The translations under genes and the position numbers were made by a program. 64,000 nucleotides of DNA. Origin: JAGVSZ01 sp035456405 (GTDB lineage Bacteria; Pseudomonadota; Gammaproteobacteria; Burkholderiales; SG8-39). The stretch spans positions 62,001 through 126,000 of the forward strand of contig DATIDG010000083.1 of assembly GCA_035456405.1 (NCBI GenBank), in the 5' to 3' direction. The notes below the pieces were generated by a model, which had not been told where the DNA came from, searched no databases, and saw only the letters and a list, made by a program, of their open reading frames with translations. This document shows positions 33,426 to 42,126 of the stretch, one piece after another (within the stretch, counting starts at the first letter, position 1; each line of letters begins with the position of its first letter).

Positions 33426-34634
33426 ATGCCCGAGCTCGCGTTTCTGCCGAAGTGGCCGCCGCTCGCCAACCAGATGTTCTGGATCGGCGCGCTGCTGGCC
33501 GTGGGCGTCGCCTGCGGCGAGGCGGTGCGGCGATTCCTCCGCCTGCCGCGCATCACCGGCTACGCCGCGGCGGGCCTCGCGCTCGGCCCGGGCGGCCTCG
33601 CGCTGATCGACAAGGCGGTGCTCGAGGAGCTGGGCGTGTTCGCCGACGTCGCGATCGGGCTGGTGCTGTTCGAGCTGGGCCAGCGGCTCGATCTCGCGTG
33701 GCTGCGGCGCACGCCCGCGCTCGCTCTGATGGGCGTCGCCGAGTCGCTCGGCGCGGCTGCGCTGGTCTTCTTCACCCTGCACTATCACTTCAACCTCGCG
33801 CCGCTCGCCGCCGGCGTCGCCGCGGCGATTGCGGTGTCGACCTCGCCCGCGGTGCTGATGCGGGTCGCCGCCGAGCTGCGCGCCGAGGGACAGGTGACCG
33901 AGCGAGCGCTCATCGTCACCGCGATCAACGGCGTGCTGGCGTTCCTCGCCCTCACGGTGCTCATCCCGTGGCTGCACTTCGAGTATCGCGGCGGATGGCT
34001 CACGATGATCGTGCACCCGCTGTACCTCCTCGGCGGCTCGGCGGTGCTCGCAGTAGCGGCGGGTTGGTTGACGCTGCGCCTCGCCGGCCTGCTCGGCAAG
34101 TCCGCGGAACGGCAGTTCATCGCGGTCATCGCGATGGTGGTGCTCACCGTCGGCGTCGCCCTCGCGCTCAAGCTCTCTGTGCTGCTCGCGCTTCTCGGCA
34201 TGGGTGCGCTCGTGCGCAACGCCGACCGCGAGCACCACCTCGTCGTGGTCGATTCGGGCAACGCCGGGCAACTGTTCTACGTGTGCCTCTTCGTCATCTC
34301 CGGGGCGAGCCTGGACCTGGCGCTCCTCGCGACTGCCGGCGCGGCAGGGCTCGCGTTCGTGCTGGTCCGGTTCGCGGGCAAGGCGGTCGGGGTGCTGGCG
34401 CTCGCGCCGCTCGTCGGCCTCGAATGGCGCAAGGGCGTCCTGCTCGCCACCTCGCTCGCGCCGATGTCCGGCCTCGCGGTGGTGCTGGTGCACCAGACCG
34501 CGGCGCTGTATCCCGAGATCCGGGCGAGCGTGGCGCCGGTGGTGCTCGCCGGGGTCGTGATTCTCGAGCTCGCCGGGCCGATCGCCACGCAGTTCGCGCT
34601 GCGGCGGGCGGGCGAGACGGTGGAGGAGGCGTGA
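33426..34634 (+). CDS. CPA2-family cation:proton antiporter
   Basis: This 402-residue membrane protein has the Na/H exchanger (KefB/GerN-like) pattern: LRLPRITGYAAAGLALGPGG, FADVAIGLVLFELGQRLDLA and IAVSTSPAVLMRVAAELRAE. It lacks the C-terminal TrkA-N domain of KefB/C. It likely exchanges K+ or Na+ for protons at the inner membrane. The start is the ATG at 33426, 101 bases after the LUD gene. Several acidic and glycine positions in the core helices are retained. Confidence 0.85.
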   Translation: MPELAFLPKWPPLANQMFWIGALLAVGVACGEAVRRFLRLPRITGYAAAGLALGPGGLALIDKAVLEELGVFADVAIGLVLFELGQRLDLAWLRRTPALALMGVAESLGAAALVFFTLHYHFNLAPLAAGVAAAIAVSTSPAVLMRVAAELRAEGQVTERALIVTAINGVLAFLALTVLIPWLHFEYRGGWLTMIVHPLYLLGGSAVLAVAAGWLTLRLAGLLGKSAERQFIAVIAMVVLTVGVALALKLSVLLALLGMGALVRNADREHHLVVVDSGNAGQLFYVCLFVISGASLDLALLATAGAAGLAFVLVRFAGKAVGVLALAPLVGLEWRKGVLLATSLAPMSGLAVVLVHQTAALYPEIRASVAPVVLAGVVILELAGPIATQFALRRAGETVEEA

Positions 34635-34681
34635 TCCGGTTGCGCTGCGGTACGCTGAGGCCTCTCCGCTGAGGAGTGTCG

Positions 34682-35794
34682 ATGCTTGAATTCAAGACCT
34701 CCCAACCCCTGACGCTCGGCGTCGAGCTCGAGCTGCAGCTCGTCAACACGCGCGACTGGAACCTCACGCGCGGCGCGAGCGACCTGCTCGCGGCCGTGAA
34801 GAAGGCAAAGCATCCGGGCGAGATCAAGCCCGAGATCACCGAGAGCATGATCGAGCTCAGCACCGGCATCTGCCGCGGCTACGAGGACCTCCTCGCAGAT
34901 CTCGTCGCGCTGCGCAACGTCCTTGCCGACGCGGCCTCGCGCCTGAACCTCGGCGTTGCGGGTGGCGGCACGCATCCGTTCCAGAAGTGGAGCGAGCGGC
35001 GCATCTACGACACCCCGCGCTTCAAACACGTCTCGGACCTCTACGGTTACCTGGCGAAGCAGTTCACCGTGTTCGGCCAGCACGTGCACGTCGGCGTCCG
35101 CTCGGGCGACGAGGCGGTGCGGCTCGTGCAGGGGCTCGCGCGCTACACGCCGCACTTCATCGCCCTCTCGGCCTCGTCGCCGTTCTCGCTCGGCACGGAC
35201 ACGCAGTTCGACTCGTCGCGGCTGAACGTCGTGAACGCATTTCCACTCGCGGGCATCATGCCGGCGGTCGAGGACTGGGAGGACTTCGAGCGGTACTTCG
35301 AGACGATGCGGTCCTACGGCATCGTCCAGAGCATGAAGGACTTCTACTGGGACATCCGCCCGAAGCCGGAGTACGGAACGGTCGAGATCCGCGTGTGCGA
35401 CACGCCGCTCACGGTCACGCGCGCCGCCCAGCTGGCGGTCTACGGGCAGGCGCTCTCGGCCGCGCTCATCGAGGACCGGTCGTGGCGGCCCGACGCGCGG
35501 CTGCCGCTCGTGTACAGCTACAACCGTTTCCAGGCTTGCCGCTTCGGGTTCGCGGCGACGATCGTCGACCCGTCCACGCAGCAGCATGCGCCGCTTGCCG
35601 ACGAGATCGTGGCGACGATCGGGCGGGTCATGCCTTATGCCGAGCGGACCGGGAGCGCGCAGGCGCTGGGCGCCCTGATGCAGGCGGTGACCGCGCGAAC
35701 GAACGACGCGCGCGCGCTGCGCGAGGTGCTCGAGCGGCGCGGGGCGCTCACCGATGTGGTGCGCTTCGCGTGCGGCGAATGGCGGGGAAGCTGA
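34682..35794 (+). CDS. YbdK-type carboxylate-amine ligase (glutamate-cysteine ligase family 2)
   Basis: 370 residues from the ATG at 34682, with GAGGAG just upstream; a GTG at 34676 is less likely. LTLGVELELQLVNTRDWNLT, IKPEITESMIELSTGICRGY, AVFGQHVHVGVRSGDEA-like positions and YGTVEIRVCDTPLTV mark the GCS2 fold. YbdK shows weak glutamate-cysteine ligase activity; the physiological substrate is unknown. It is transcribed with the antiporter gene, 47 bases apart. Confidence 0.88.
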   Translation: MLEFKTSQPLTLGVELELQLVNTRDWNLTRGASDLLAAVKKAKHPGEIKPEITESMIELSTGICRGYEDLLADLVALRNVLADAASRLNLGVAGGGTHPFQKWSERRIYDTPRFKHVSDLYGYLAKQFTVFGQHVHVGVRSGDEAVRLVQGLARYTPHFIALSASSPFSLGTDTQFDSSRLNVVNAFPLAGIMPAVEDWEDFERYFETMRSYGIVQSMKDFYWDIRPKPEYGTVEIRVCDTPLTVTRAAQLAVYGQALSAALIEDRSWRPDARLPLVYSYNRFQACRFGFAATIVDPSTQQHAPLADEIVATIGRVMPYAERTGSAQALGALMQAVTARTNDARALREVLERRGALTDVVRFACGEWRGS

Positions 35795-35838
35795 CGGCCG
35801 CCTGACGCATGCGCCGCGCTGCGGGAGCCCCAGCCCAG

Positions 35839-35867
35839 TTGACACTCCCGGCGAAGTCGGGCCTACT
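35839..35867 (+). promoter_or_regulatory. Promoter candidate upstream of TRAP operon 1
   Basis: TTGACA at 35839-35844 and CCTACT at 35862-35867 are 17 bases apart, about 170 bases before dctP1, leaving a long leader. The -35 is a consensus match, the -10 is weak. The sequence TTGACACT recurs in the promoter at 40670 in front of the paralogous dctP2. The rest of the gap 35795-36039 shows no gene. Confidence 0.5.
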
Positions 35868-36039
35868 TCGCGCGTGCGGCGTTTCCGCCCCCGATCGACC
35901 AGGCGCGGAAGCCCCGGTGCCCATGGGCCGAGGAGGGTCTGTAACGCACCGCAGCCACCAGGAGAAGCCGGGGGTCGGGCGCGCCACGCGCGCCTGGGGC
36001 CCGTCGGCACGTTGTCAGATGTCGATGAGGAGGAGAGTC

Positions 36040-37203
36040 ATGTTGCAATCGGCTGGATGGTCGCGCGTCCGCGCGGCCGCTGTAGGGGCGTTCGCTGCCG
36101 GCGCGCTCGGCCTGGGCAGCTTGCCCGCGCAGGCACAGACCACCACGCTGAAGATGCAGGCCACCTGGCCGGCATCCCTCACGCTGTACGAAAACTTCAC
36201 CATGTGGGCCGAGCGGGTCGGCAAACTCTCGGGCGGCACGCTGAAGATCGAGACGATGCCCGCCGGGCAGGTCGTTCCGGCCTTCGAGGTGCTCGACGCC
36301 ACCCACAAGAAGGTGCTCGACGGCGCGCACTCCTGGGCGGCGTACTGGACCGGCAAGAACAAGGCCGCGGTCCTGTTCACCGGTGGTCCGGGCGGCACGT
36401 TCGGCATGGACTTCATCGACGCCATGGGATGGATGTACGAAGGCGGCGGCTGGGAGCTCTACCAGGAGTTCTACCAGAAGGAGCTGAAGCTCAACGTCGT
36501 GGCGTTCCCGATCCTGCCCGCAGGCCCGCAGGCGTTCGGCTGGTTCAAGCGCCCGATCAAGAACCTCGCGGACTTCAAAGGGATGAAGTGCCGGCAGACC
36601 GGCATCGCTGCGGAGGTCTGGCAGCGCATGGGGATGCAGACCGTGAACATGCCCGGCGGCGAGATCATCCCGTCGGCGCAGCGCGGCGTGATCGACTGTG
36701 CCGAGTGGGTCGGCGGCGTCGAGGACCTGCGGCTCGGCTTCCACAACGTGTGGAAATACCACTACACGCCCGGCATGCACGAGAGCGTGACGATCGCGGA
36801 GCTGCTGATCAACGGCGACGTGTGGAAATCGCTCTCGCCGCAGCAGCAGGAGTGGATCAAGTCGGCTGCGACCGAAACATTCTACCGGTGGTGGGCGCGG
36901 TGGCAGAAGCAGAACGCCGAGGCGCTGAAGGAGCTGCAGGAGAAGCACAAGGTGCAGATCCTGCGCACGCCGCCCGACATCCTGGTCGAGTTCCTGAAGA
37001 CTTGGGACGCGCTCGCCAAGGAGGAGGGCGAGAAGAACCCGTTCTTCAAGAAGGTGCACGATTCGCAGCGGGCCTACGCGAGCGTGGTGGTGCCGGCGAA
37101 GCGCTTCTACTTCCCGCCCTACTCGTTCGCCGCGAACTACTACTTTCCGGAAAAGGGCGCAGCGCCGGCCGCAAAGGCCGCGCCGGCAGCGGCGAAGCAG
37201 TGA
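36040..37203 (+). CDS. dctP: TRAP transporter solute-binding protein DctP (system 1)
   Basis: The ATG at 36040 follows GAGGAGGAGA. The 387-residue product has a Sec signal ending near LPAQAQ, then a DctP fold: TTLKMQATWPASLTLYENFT, MPAGQVVPAFEVLDATHKK, FKGMKCRQTGI and VIDCAEWVGGVEDLRLGF. The EWVG region resembles the TakP-like (2-oxo acid) DctP subgroup. The tail is Ala/Pro/Lys-rich. It is strikingly similar to the protein at 40757. DctP proteins bind organic acids in the periplasm and deliver them to DctQM. Confidence 0.9.
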   Translation: MLQSAGWSRVRAAAVGAFAAGALGLGSLPAQAQTTTLKMQATWPASLTLYENFTMWAERVGKLSGGTLKIETMPAGQVVPAFEVLDATHKKVLDGAHSWAAYWTGKNKAAVLFTGGPGGTFGMDFIDAMGWMYEGGGWELYQEFYQKELKLNVVAFPILPAGPQAFGWFKRPIKNLADFKGMKCRQTGIAAEVWQRMGMQTVNMPGGEIIPSAQRGVIDCAEWVGGVEDLRLGFHNVWKYHYTPGMHESVTIAELLINGDVWKSLSPQQQEWIKSAATETFYRWWARWQKQNAEALKELQEKHKVQILRTPPDILVEFLKTWDALAKEEGEKNPFFKKVHDSQRAYASVVVPAKRFYFPPYSFAANYYFPEKGAAPAAKAAPAAAKQ

Positions 37204-37245
37204 CAAGAACGACCGGGGCATAGGACCCGGCCGACCGGCTGCATC

Positions 37246-37272
37246 CAGCCCGCCGCCTCGAGCGGCGGGCTG
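37246..37272 (+). terminator. dctP-dctQ intergenic hairpin (attenuator-like)
   Basis: An 11-base stem, CAGCCCGCCGC (37246-37256) with GCGGCGGGCTG (37262-37272), around a CTCGA loop, followed by CATTTC. It is a weak terminator by T content and could stabilise the dctP message, giving more binding protein than permease. Confidence 0.55.
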
Positions 37273-37301
37273 CATTTCAAGGCTCCATCGGGAGGGAGCG
37301 C

Positions 37302-37853
37302 ATGGCCGAACCGACGCCAACCCACATCCGGGTGGTCCGCGTAATCGACAAGTTCACCGACACCACCGGCAACTGGATCGCGTGGCTGAGCATCCCGCTC
37401 GTGCTGGCGGTGACCTACGAGGTGATCTCGCGCTACTTCTTCAACGCGCCGACGATCTGGTCGTTCGACGTGACCTTCATGCTGTACGGGACGCTCTTCA
37501 TGCTCGGCGCCGCGTACGCGCTCCACAAGGGTGCGCACATTCGCACCGACTTCTTCTGGGAGAAGTGGTCCATCAAGACCAAGGGGATCATCGACTCGGT
37601 CGCCTACCTCGTCTTCTTCTTCCCGGCGCTCCTCATGTTCCTCTACGTGAGCGGCCACGAGGCCTGGTACGCGTTCGAGATCAACGAGACCTCCGAGCAG
37701 ACGCCCTGGCGGCCGATCCTCTGGCCGTTCAAGACGGTGGTGCCGGTCGCCTGTCTCCTGCTCCTGATCCAGGGGGTGTCCGAGACGATCAAGAGCGTCT
37801 ACGCCGCGCGCACCGGCATCGAGCTGGAGCACAAGGAAAAGGTGGAGATTTAG
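37302..37853 (+). CDS. dctQ: TRAP transporter small permease DctQ (system 1)
   Basis: 183 residues with four membrane helices; WIAWLSIPLVLAVTYEVISR, FDVTFMLYGTLFMLGAAYAL and GAHIRTDFFWEKWS are DctQ signatures. GGGAGGGAG precedes the ATG. Normal length. It stabilises the DctM subunit in the inner membrane and is followed by dctM after 43 bases. Confidence 0.92.
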   Translation: MAEPTPTHIRVVRVIDKFTDTTGNWIAWLSIPLVLAVTYEVISRYFFNAPTIWSFDVTFMLYGTLFMLGAAYALHKGAHIRTDFFWEKWSIKTKGIIDSVAYLVFFFPALLMFLYVSGHEAWYAFEINETSEQTPWRPILWPFKTVVPVACLLLLIQGVSETIKSVYAARTGIELEHKEKVEI

Positions 37854-37896
37854 GGATGATCCGCCGCGGCGAGACGTACAACGGGGGGGCAAGGGA

Positions 37897-39369
37897 ATGA
37901 CCGGCGGCGCGCTTCTCGGCCTGGTCATGCTGGTCGTCATGATCGGCGCGATCTTCATCGGCTTCCCGATCAGCTTCACGCTGCTGTTCCTCGCGTTCGC
38001 CTTCGGCTACTTCGGCCTGGGAGGGCACACGGTCTTCGACCTCGCCTACTTCCAGACCATCGGCATGATGAAGGAGGAGCTGCTCGCCGCGGTGCCGCTC
38101 TTCATCTTCATGGGCTTCATCACCGAGCAGGCGGGGCTGATGGAACGCCTGTTCACCGCCTTCCGGCTGCTGCTCGCGCCGGTGCGCGGCGCGCTGTTCC
38201 TCGTCGTGATCCTGACCGCGACGGTGTTCGCGATGGCGACGGGTATCGTCGGCGCGGCGGTGACGGTGCTCGGCATCATGGCCTCGCCGATCATGATCAA
38301 GACCGGCTACGACGCGAAGCTCTCCGCGGGCACGATCACCGCCGGCGGGACGCTCGGCATCCTGATCCCGCCGTCGGTGATGCTGATCGTGATGGGCCCG
38401 GTGCTCGGTGTCTCCGTGGCCGACCTGTACGCGGCTGCGTTCGGGCCAGGGTTTCTCCTCGCGAGCCTCTACATCGGCTACCTGATGGTCCGCAGCTTCA
38501 TCAATCCGAAGCTCGGCCCGCCGGTGCCGAAGGAGGAGCGCGTCCACTCCGTCCCCGTGATCCTGAAGGAAGTGTTCATCGGCGTGGTGCCGCTGGTGGG
38601 GCTGATCGGCGCCACCCTAGGCTCGATCCTCGCCGGCTGGGCGACCCCGACCGAGGCCTCCGGCATCGGGGCATTCGGGGCGATGCTGCTCGCAATCGCC
38701 TACAGGAGGGCGACGCTCGCTGGGCTCAAGCGTGCGCTGCTCAACACCATGGCGACCTCGAGCATGGTGCTGTTCCTCGCGGTCACCTCGAACATCTTCG
38801 GCGCCGTGTTCGCGCGGCTCGGCACCGCGAACTGGATCACCGAGACGCTCCTCAGCCTGCCGCTGCCGCCGATCGCGATGCTGGTCATGGTGGTGATCCT
38901 GATCTTCCTGCTCGGCTGGCCCTTCGAGTGGCCGGCGATCATCCTGGTGTTCCTGCCGATCTTCTACCCCGTGGTCGCGGCGCTGAAGTTCGATCTCGTG
39001 TGGTTCGGCGCGCTGGTCGCAGTGGTGCTGCAGACGGCATTCCTTTCCCCGCCGGTCGCGATGAGCGCCTATTACCTCAAGCAAGTGGTGAAGGACTGGT
39101 CGCTCGCGACGATCTACAAGGGCATGTTCGAGTTCATGATCCTGCAGGTGATCGCGATTGTGCTCATCATCGTTTTCCCGGGGATCGCCACCACCTTCCC
39201 CGAATATCTGCAGAAGGTGGCGCGCGAGACGCCGGTCGAGCAGATCAAGGACGACGCGCCGAGTCTCGAGCAGGACACGATGGAAATCATGCAGGATCAG
39301 GCGGACCGCGAAGGCGAGACCGGGGAGTCGGAAGGGGCGCAGCCCGCGCCGGGCGACGCCAAGAAGTAG
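37897..39369 (+). CDS. dctM: TRAP transporter large permease DctM (system 1)
   Basis: 490 residues with the DctM core: FIFMGFITEQAGLMERLFTA, AGTITAGGTLGILIPPSVML, LAGWATPTEASGIGAFGAML and TAFLSPPVAMSAYYLKQVV. The acidic C-terminal tail (residues about 445-490) extends past the usual end. It is the sodium-driven transport subunit. Confidence 0.93.
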   Translation: MTGGALLGLVMLVVMIGAIFIGFPISFTLLFLAFAFGYFGLGGHTVFDLAYFQTIGMMKEELLAAVPLFIFMGFITEQAGLMERLFTAFRLLLAPVRGALFLVVILTATVFAMATGIVGAAVTVLGIMASPIMIKTGYDAKLSAGTITAGGTLGILIPPSVMLIVMGPVLGVSVADLYAAAFGPGFLLASLYIGYLMVRSFINPKLGPPVPKEERVHSVPVILKEVFIGVVPLVGLIGATLGSILAGWATPTEASGIGAFGAMLLAIAYRRATLAGLKRALLNTMATSSMVLFLAVTSNIFGAVFARLGTANWITETLLSLPLPPIAMLVMVVILIFLLGWPFEWPAIILVFLPIFYPVVAALKFDLVWFGALVAVVLQTAFLSPPVAMSAYYLKQVVKDWSLATIYKGMFEFMILQVIAIVLIIVFPGIATTFPEYLQKVARETPVEQIKDDAPSLEQDTMEIMQDQADREGETGESEGAQPAPGDAKK

Positions 39370-39386
39370 CCGTCGGCGACCCGCTG

Positions 39387-39424
39387 CCGCGGAGCCGTGC
39401 CGACTGCGCCGCTCCGCGGTTTTC
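39387..39424 (+). terminator. Intrinsic terminator after dctM (system 1)
   Basis: CCGCGGAGC (39387-39395) pairs with GCTCCGCGG (39411-39419), followed by TTTTC. The 15-base loop is long. It lies just before the dehydratase ATG, so it may only reduce read-through into that gene. Confidence 0.55.
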
Positions 39425-39437
39425 ATTCGGCCGAACG

Positions 39438-40646
39438 ATGAAGATCACGAAGATCGAGACCATCCAGGTCGGCGAGTTCCCCAACTGCCTGTGGGTGCGG
39501 ATCCACACCGACGAGGGCATCGTCGGTCTCGGCGAGACGTTCTACGCGGTCGCGCCGGTCGCGTCGCACATCCACGAGACCTGCGCGCCTTACCTGCTCG
39601 GCAGGGATCCGCTCGAGATCGAGCAGCACAGCCGCAACTTCATGTACACCTACCTCGGCGCGAAGAGCGTCGGGGTCGAAGTGCGCGCCGCCTCGGCGAT
39701 CGACATCGCGCTCTGGGACCTCTTCGGCAAGGCGGTCGGGCAGCCGATCTACCAGCTGCTGGGCGGCCGCTCGCGGGACAGGATCCGGGTGTACAACACC
39801 TGTGCCGGCTACCAGTACGTGCGCTCGCGCCCGACGCAGACGACCGCCAACTTCGGGCTGCCGTCGAAGCGGCGCAAAGACCGGCCCTACGAGGACCTCG
39901 ACGCGTTCCTGAACCGGGCGGACGAGCTGGCGCTGTCGCTGAAGGCCGAGGGCTACCAGGGGATGAAGATCTGGCCATTCGACGCTTATGCCGAGGCCTC
40001 GAACGGGACGCGCATCACCAAGGCCGAGCTGAAGAAGGCGTTGCGGCCGTTCGAGCTGATCCGCAAGGCCGTCGGCGACGGCATCGACATCCACGTCGAG
40101 TTCCACTCGCTGTGGGACCCGCCGACTGCGATCGAGATCGCCCGGGCGCTCGAGCCGTTCGACCCGTACTGGTTCGAGGATCCGCTGAGGATGCTCAACC
40201 TCGACGCGCTCGCGGACTACGCGCGCCGCACCAGCGTGCGCGTCACGGCGAGCGAGCGCATCGGCACGCGCTGGGGATTCCGGGAGCTGCTCGAGAAGCG
40301 CGCGGCGAGCGTGGTGATGTTCGACATCGCCTGGTGCGGCGGGCTCTCGGAGGCGCGCAAGATCGCGGCGATGGCCGAGGCCTACGAGCTGCCGGTTGCA
40401 CCGCACGACTGCACCGGCCCGATCGGACTCACCGCAGCGGTGCATCTCGCGCTGCACTGCCCGAACGCGCTCGTCCAGGAGATGGTGCGGGCGTTCTACT
40501 TCGACTGGTACCAAGGGCTGGTGACCCGGCTCCCGCCGGTCGCGAATGGATACATCGAGGCCCCGCCCGGCCCCGGTCTCGGGGCCGATCTGCGGCCCGA
40601 GGTGCTGAAGCGCAAGGACGCGCAGATCCGGGTCAGCAGGCCCTAG
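39438..40646 (+). CDS. Enolase-superfamily (mandelate racemase/muconate lactonizing) sugar-acid dehydratase-like enzyme
   Basis: 402 residues starting MKITKIETIQVGEFPNCLWV. The barrel shows GYQGMKIWPFD (general base strand), HVEFHSLWD, YWFEDPL and ASERIGTRWG (acidic metal ligands), MFDIAWCGGLSEA, and APHDCTGPIGLTAAVHLA (His-Asp dyad region). This layout fits acid-sugar dehydratases such as the galactonate/gluconate groups. Its position between a TRAP operon and an orphan DctP suggests it acts on an imported sugar acid. The exact substrate cannot be read off. Confidence 0.85.
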   Translation: MKITKIETIQVGEFPNCLWVRIHTDEGIVGLGETFYAVAPVASHIHETCAPYLLGRDPLEIEQHSRNFMYTYLGAKSVGVEVRAASAIDIALWDLFGKAVGQPIYQLLGGRSRDRIRVYNTCAGYQYVRSRPTQTTANFGLPSKRRKDRPYEDLDAFLNRADELALSLKAEGYQGMKIWPFDAYAEASNGTRITKAELKKALRPFELIRKAVGDGIDIHVEFHSLWDPPTAIEIARALEPFDPYWFEDPLRMLNLDALADYARRTSVRVTASERIGTRWGFRELLEKRAASVVMFDIAWCGGLSEARKIAAMAEAYELPVAPHDCTGPIGLTAAVHLALHCPNALVQEMVRAFYFDWYQGLVTRLPPVANGYIEAPPGPGLGADLRPEVLKRKDAQIRVSRP

Positions 40647-40669
40647 CGCGGCCGGGCGCGCGGTTCGCG

Positions 40670-40698
40670 TTGACACTGCGGGAGTGGGTTCCTACTAT
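40670..40698 (+). promoter_or_regulatory. Strong sigma-70-like promoter of dctP2
   Basis: TTGACA (40670-40675) and TACTAT (40693-40698) are spaced by 17 bases and lie 59 bases before the dctP2 ATG. This is the best promoter match in the window. It gives the orphan binding protein its own transcription. Confidence 0.65.
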
Positions 40699-40756
40699 CG
40701 TCGGGCTACCGTGCTGTTGCCCGACGGTAACGAATCCATCCAAGGAGGAGGACGCA

Positions 40757-41902
40757 ATGATCCGACCCACTACGAAAACGCTGATGACGAGCCTCGCGGC
40801 CGCGGCGCTCGTTGCCGGATTCACCGCCCCGGCGGGGGCCCAGGCCCCGGCCACGCGCACCCTGAAGATGCAGTCCACCTGGCCCGCAAGCCTGACGCTG
40901 CAGGACAACTTCAGATTCTTCGGCGAGCGCGTCGACAAGCTCACCGGCGGCGCGCTCAAGGTCGAGACGCTCGCCGCCGGACAGGTCGTGCCGCCCTTCG
41001 AGATCCTCGATGCCACGAGCAAGAAGGTAATCGACGGCGGCCACGGCATCTCCTACTACTGGGTCGGCAAGAACAAGGCCGCGACGCTTTTTTCGAACAC
41101 GCCGGCCGGCGTCGTCGGCATGGATCACATGGACTTCCTCGGCTGGATCTACGAGGGCGGCGGGCTCGACCTCTGGTGGGAGTTCTACCAGAAGGAGCTC
41201 AAGCTCAACGTCGTCGCCTTCCCGATCCTGCCGGCGAGCCCGCAGGCGCTCGGCTGGTTCAAGCGGCCGATCAAGAACCTCGCCGACTTCAAGGGCATGA
41301 AATGCCGCCAGACCGGCATCGTCGCGGAGATCTACCAGCGCATGGGCCAGCAGACCGTGAACCTGCCCGGCGGCGAGATCGTGCCCTCCGCGCAGCGCGG
41401 CGTGATCGACTGCGCCGAGTGGGTGGGCGGGATCGAGGACTTGCGCCTCGGCCTGCCGCAGGTGTGGAAGTACCACTACACGCCCGGCATGCACGAGTCT
41501 GCCTCGATCGGCGAGCTGATCATCAACTCCGAGGTGTGGGCGAGCCTCACGCCGCAGCAGCAGGAAGTGATCCGCTCGGTGGTGACCGAGACGTTCATGC
41601 GCTGGTGGGTGAAGTGGCAGCGGCAGAACGCCGACGCGATCGAGGAGATGCGGACCAAGCACGGCACGCAGATCCTGCGCACGCAGCCGGAGATCCTGAC
41701 CGCGTTCTTGAGGACCTGGGACGAGATCGCAAAGGAGGAGTCGGCGAAGAACCCCTTCTTCAAAAAGGTGCTCGACTCGCAGCGCGCCTATGCGGCGAAG
41801 GTTGTGCCTTCAAAGCGTTTCATGTTCCCGCCGTACTCCTTCGCGGCGAACCACTACTTCCCCGAGGCGGCGAGGCCTGCGGCAGCCGCGGCCAAGAAAT
41901 GA
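40757..41902 (+). CDS. Orphan TRAP solute-binding protein DctP, paralogue of system 1
   Basis: 381 residues from the ATG at 40757 with AAGGAGGAGG upstream. A Sec signal ends near AGAQAPA. The body is very like the DctP at 36040: YQKELKLNVVAFPILPA, QALGWFKRPIKNLADFKGMK, GVIDCAEWVGG and VWKYHYTPGMHES are shared nearly word for word. No dctQ or dctM follows. It may feed the permease of system 1 with a second ligand. A hairpin ends the transcript. Confidence 0.9.
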   Translation: MIRPTTKTLMTSLAAAALVAGFTAPAGAQAPATRTLKMQSTWPASLTLQDNFRFFGERVDKLTGGALKVETLAAGQVVPPFEILDATSKKVIDGGHGISYYWVGKNKAATLFSNTPAGVVGMDHMDFLGWIYEGGGLDLWWEFYQKELKLNVVAFPILPASPQALGWFKRPIKNLADFKGMKCRQTGIVAEIYQRMGQQTVNLPGGEIVPSAQRGVIDCAEWVGGIEDLRLGLPQVWKYHYTPGMHESASIGELIINSEVWASLTPQQQEVIRSVVTETFMRWWVKWQRQNADAIEEMRTKHGTQILRTQPEILTAFLRTWDEIAKEESAKNPFFKKVLDSQRAYAAKVVPSKRFMFPPYSFAANHYFPEAARPAAAAAKK

Positions 41903-41910
41903 CCTTGCAC

Positions 41911-41990
41911 GCCGGCGCAAAGCGCCGGCTCTTCAAGGTCATCCCCGCGTAAGCCGGGATCCAGTGAAGGCCGGCGCAGCCGGCCTTCAC
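41911..41990 (+). terminator. Terminator region with two hairpins and a REP-like segment
   Basis: GCCGGCGC-AAA-GCGCCGGC (41911-41929) is followed by a REP-like segment, ATCCCCGC-GTAA-GCCGGGAT (41941-41960, one mismatch), then a 12-base stem GTGAAGGCCGGC-GCA-GCCGGCCTTCAC (41964-41990) with TCTTTC after it. The gap 41903-42126 holds no gene. Confidence 0.65.
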
Positions 41991-42126
41991 TCTTTCGTCG
42001 TGCGCGCCCGCCAGTCGCGCCCACGATGAGCGTCGCAGTTGCGCGACCGTCCCGAACGTATAATCGCGCCCTGCGGCGCGGGCCTCGATGCTCGCTCCGA
42101 TCGCGCTCGAGGAAACGGGGGAGGGC

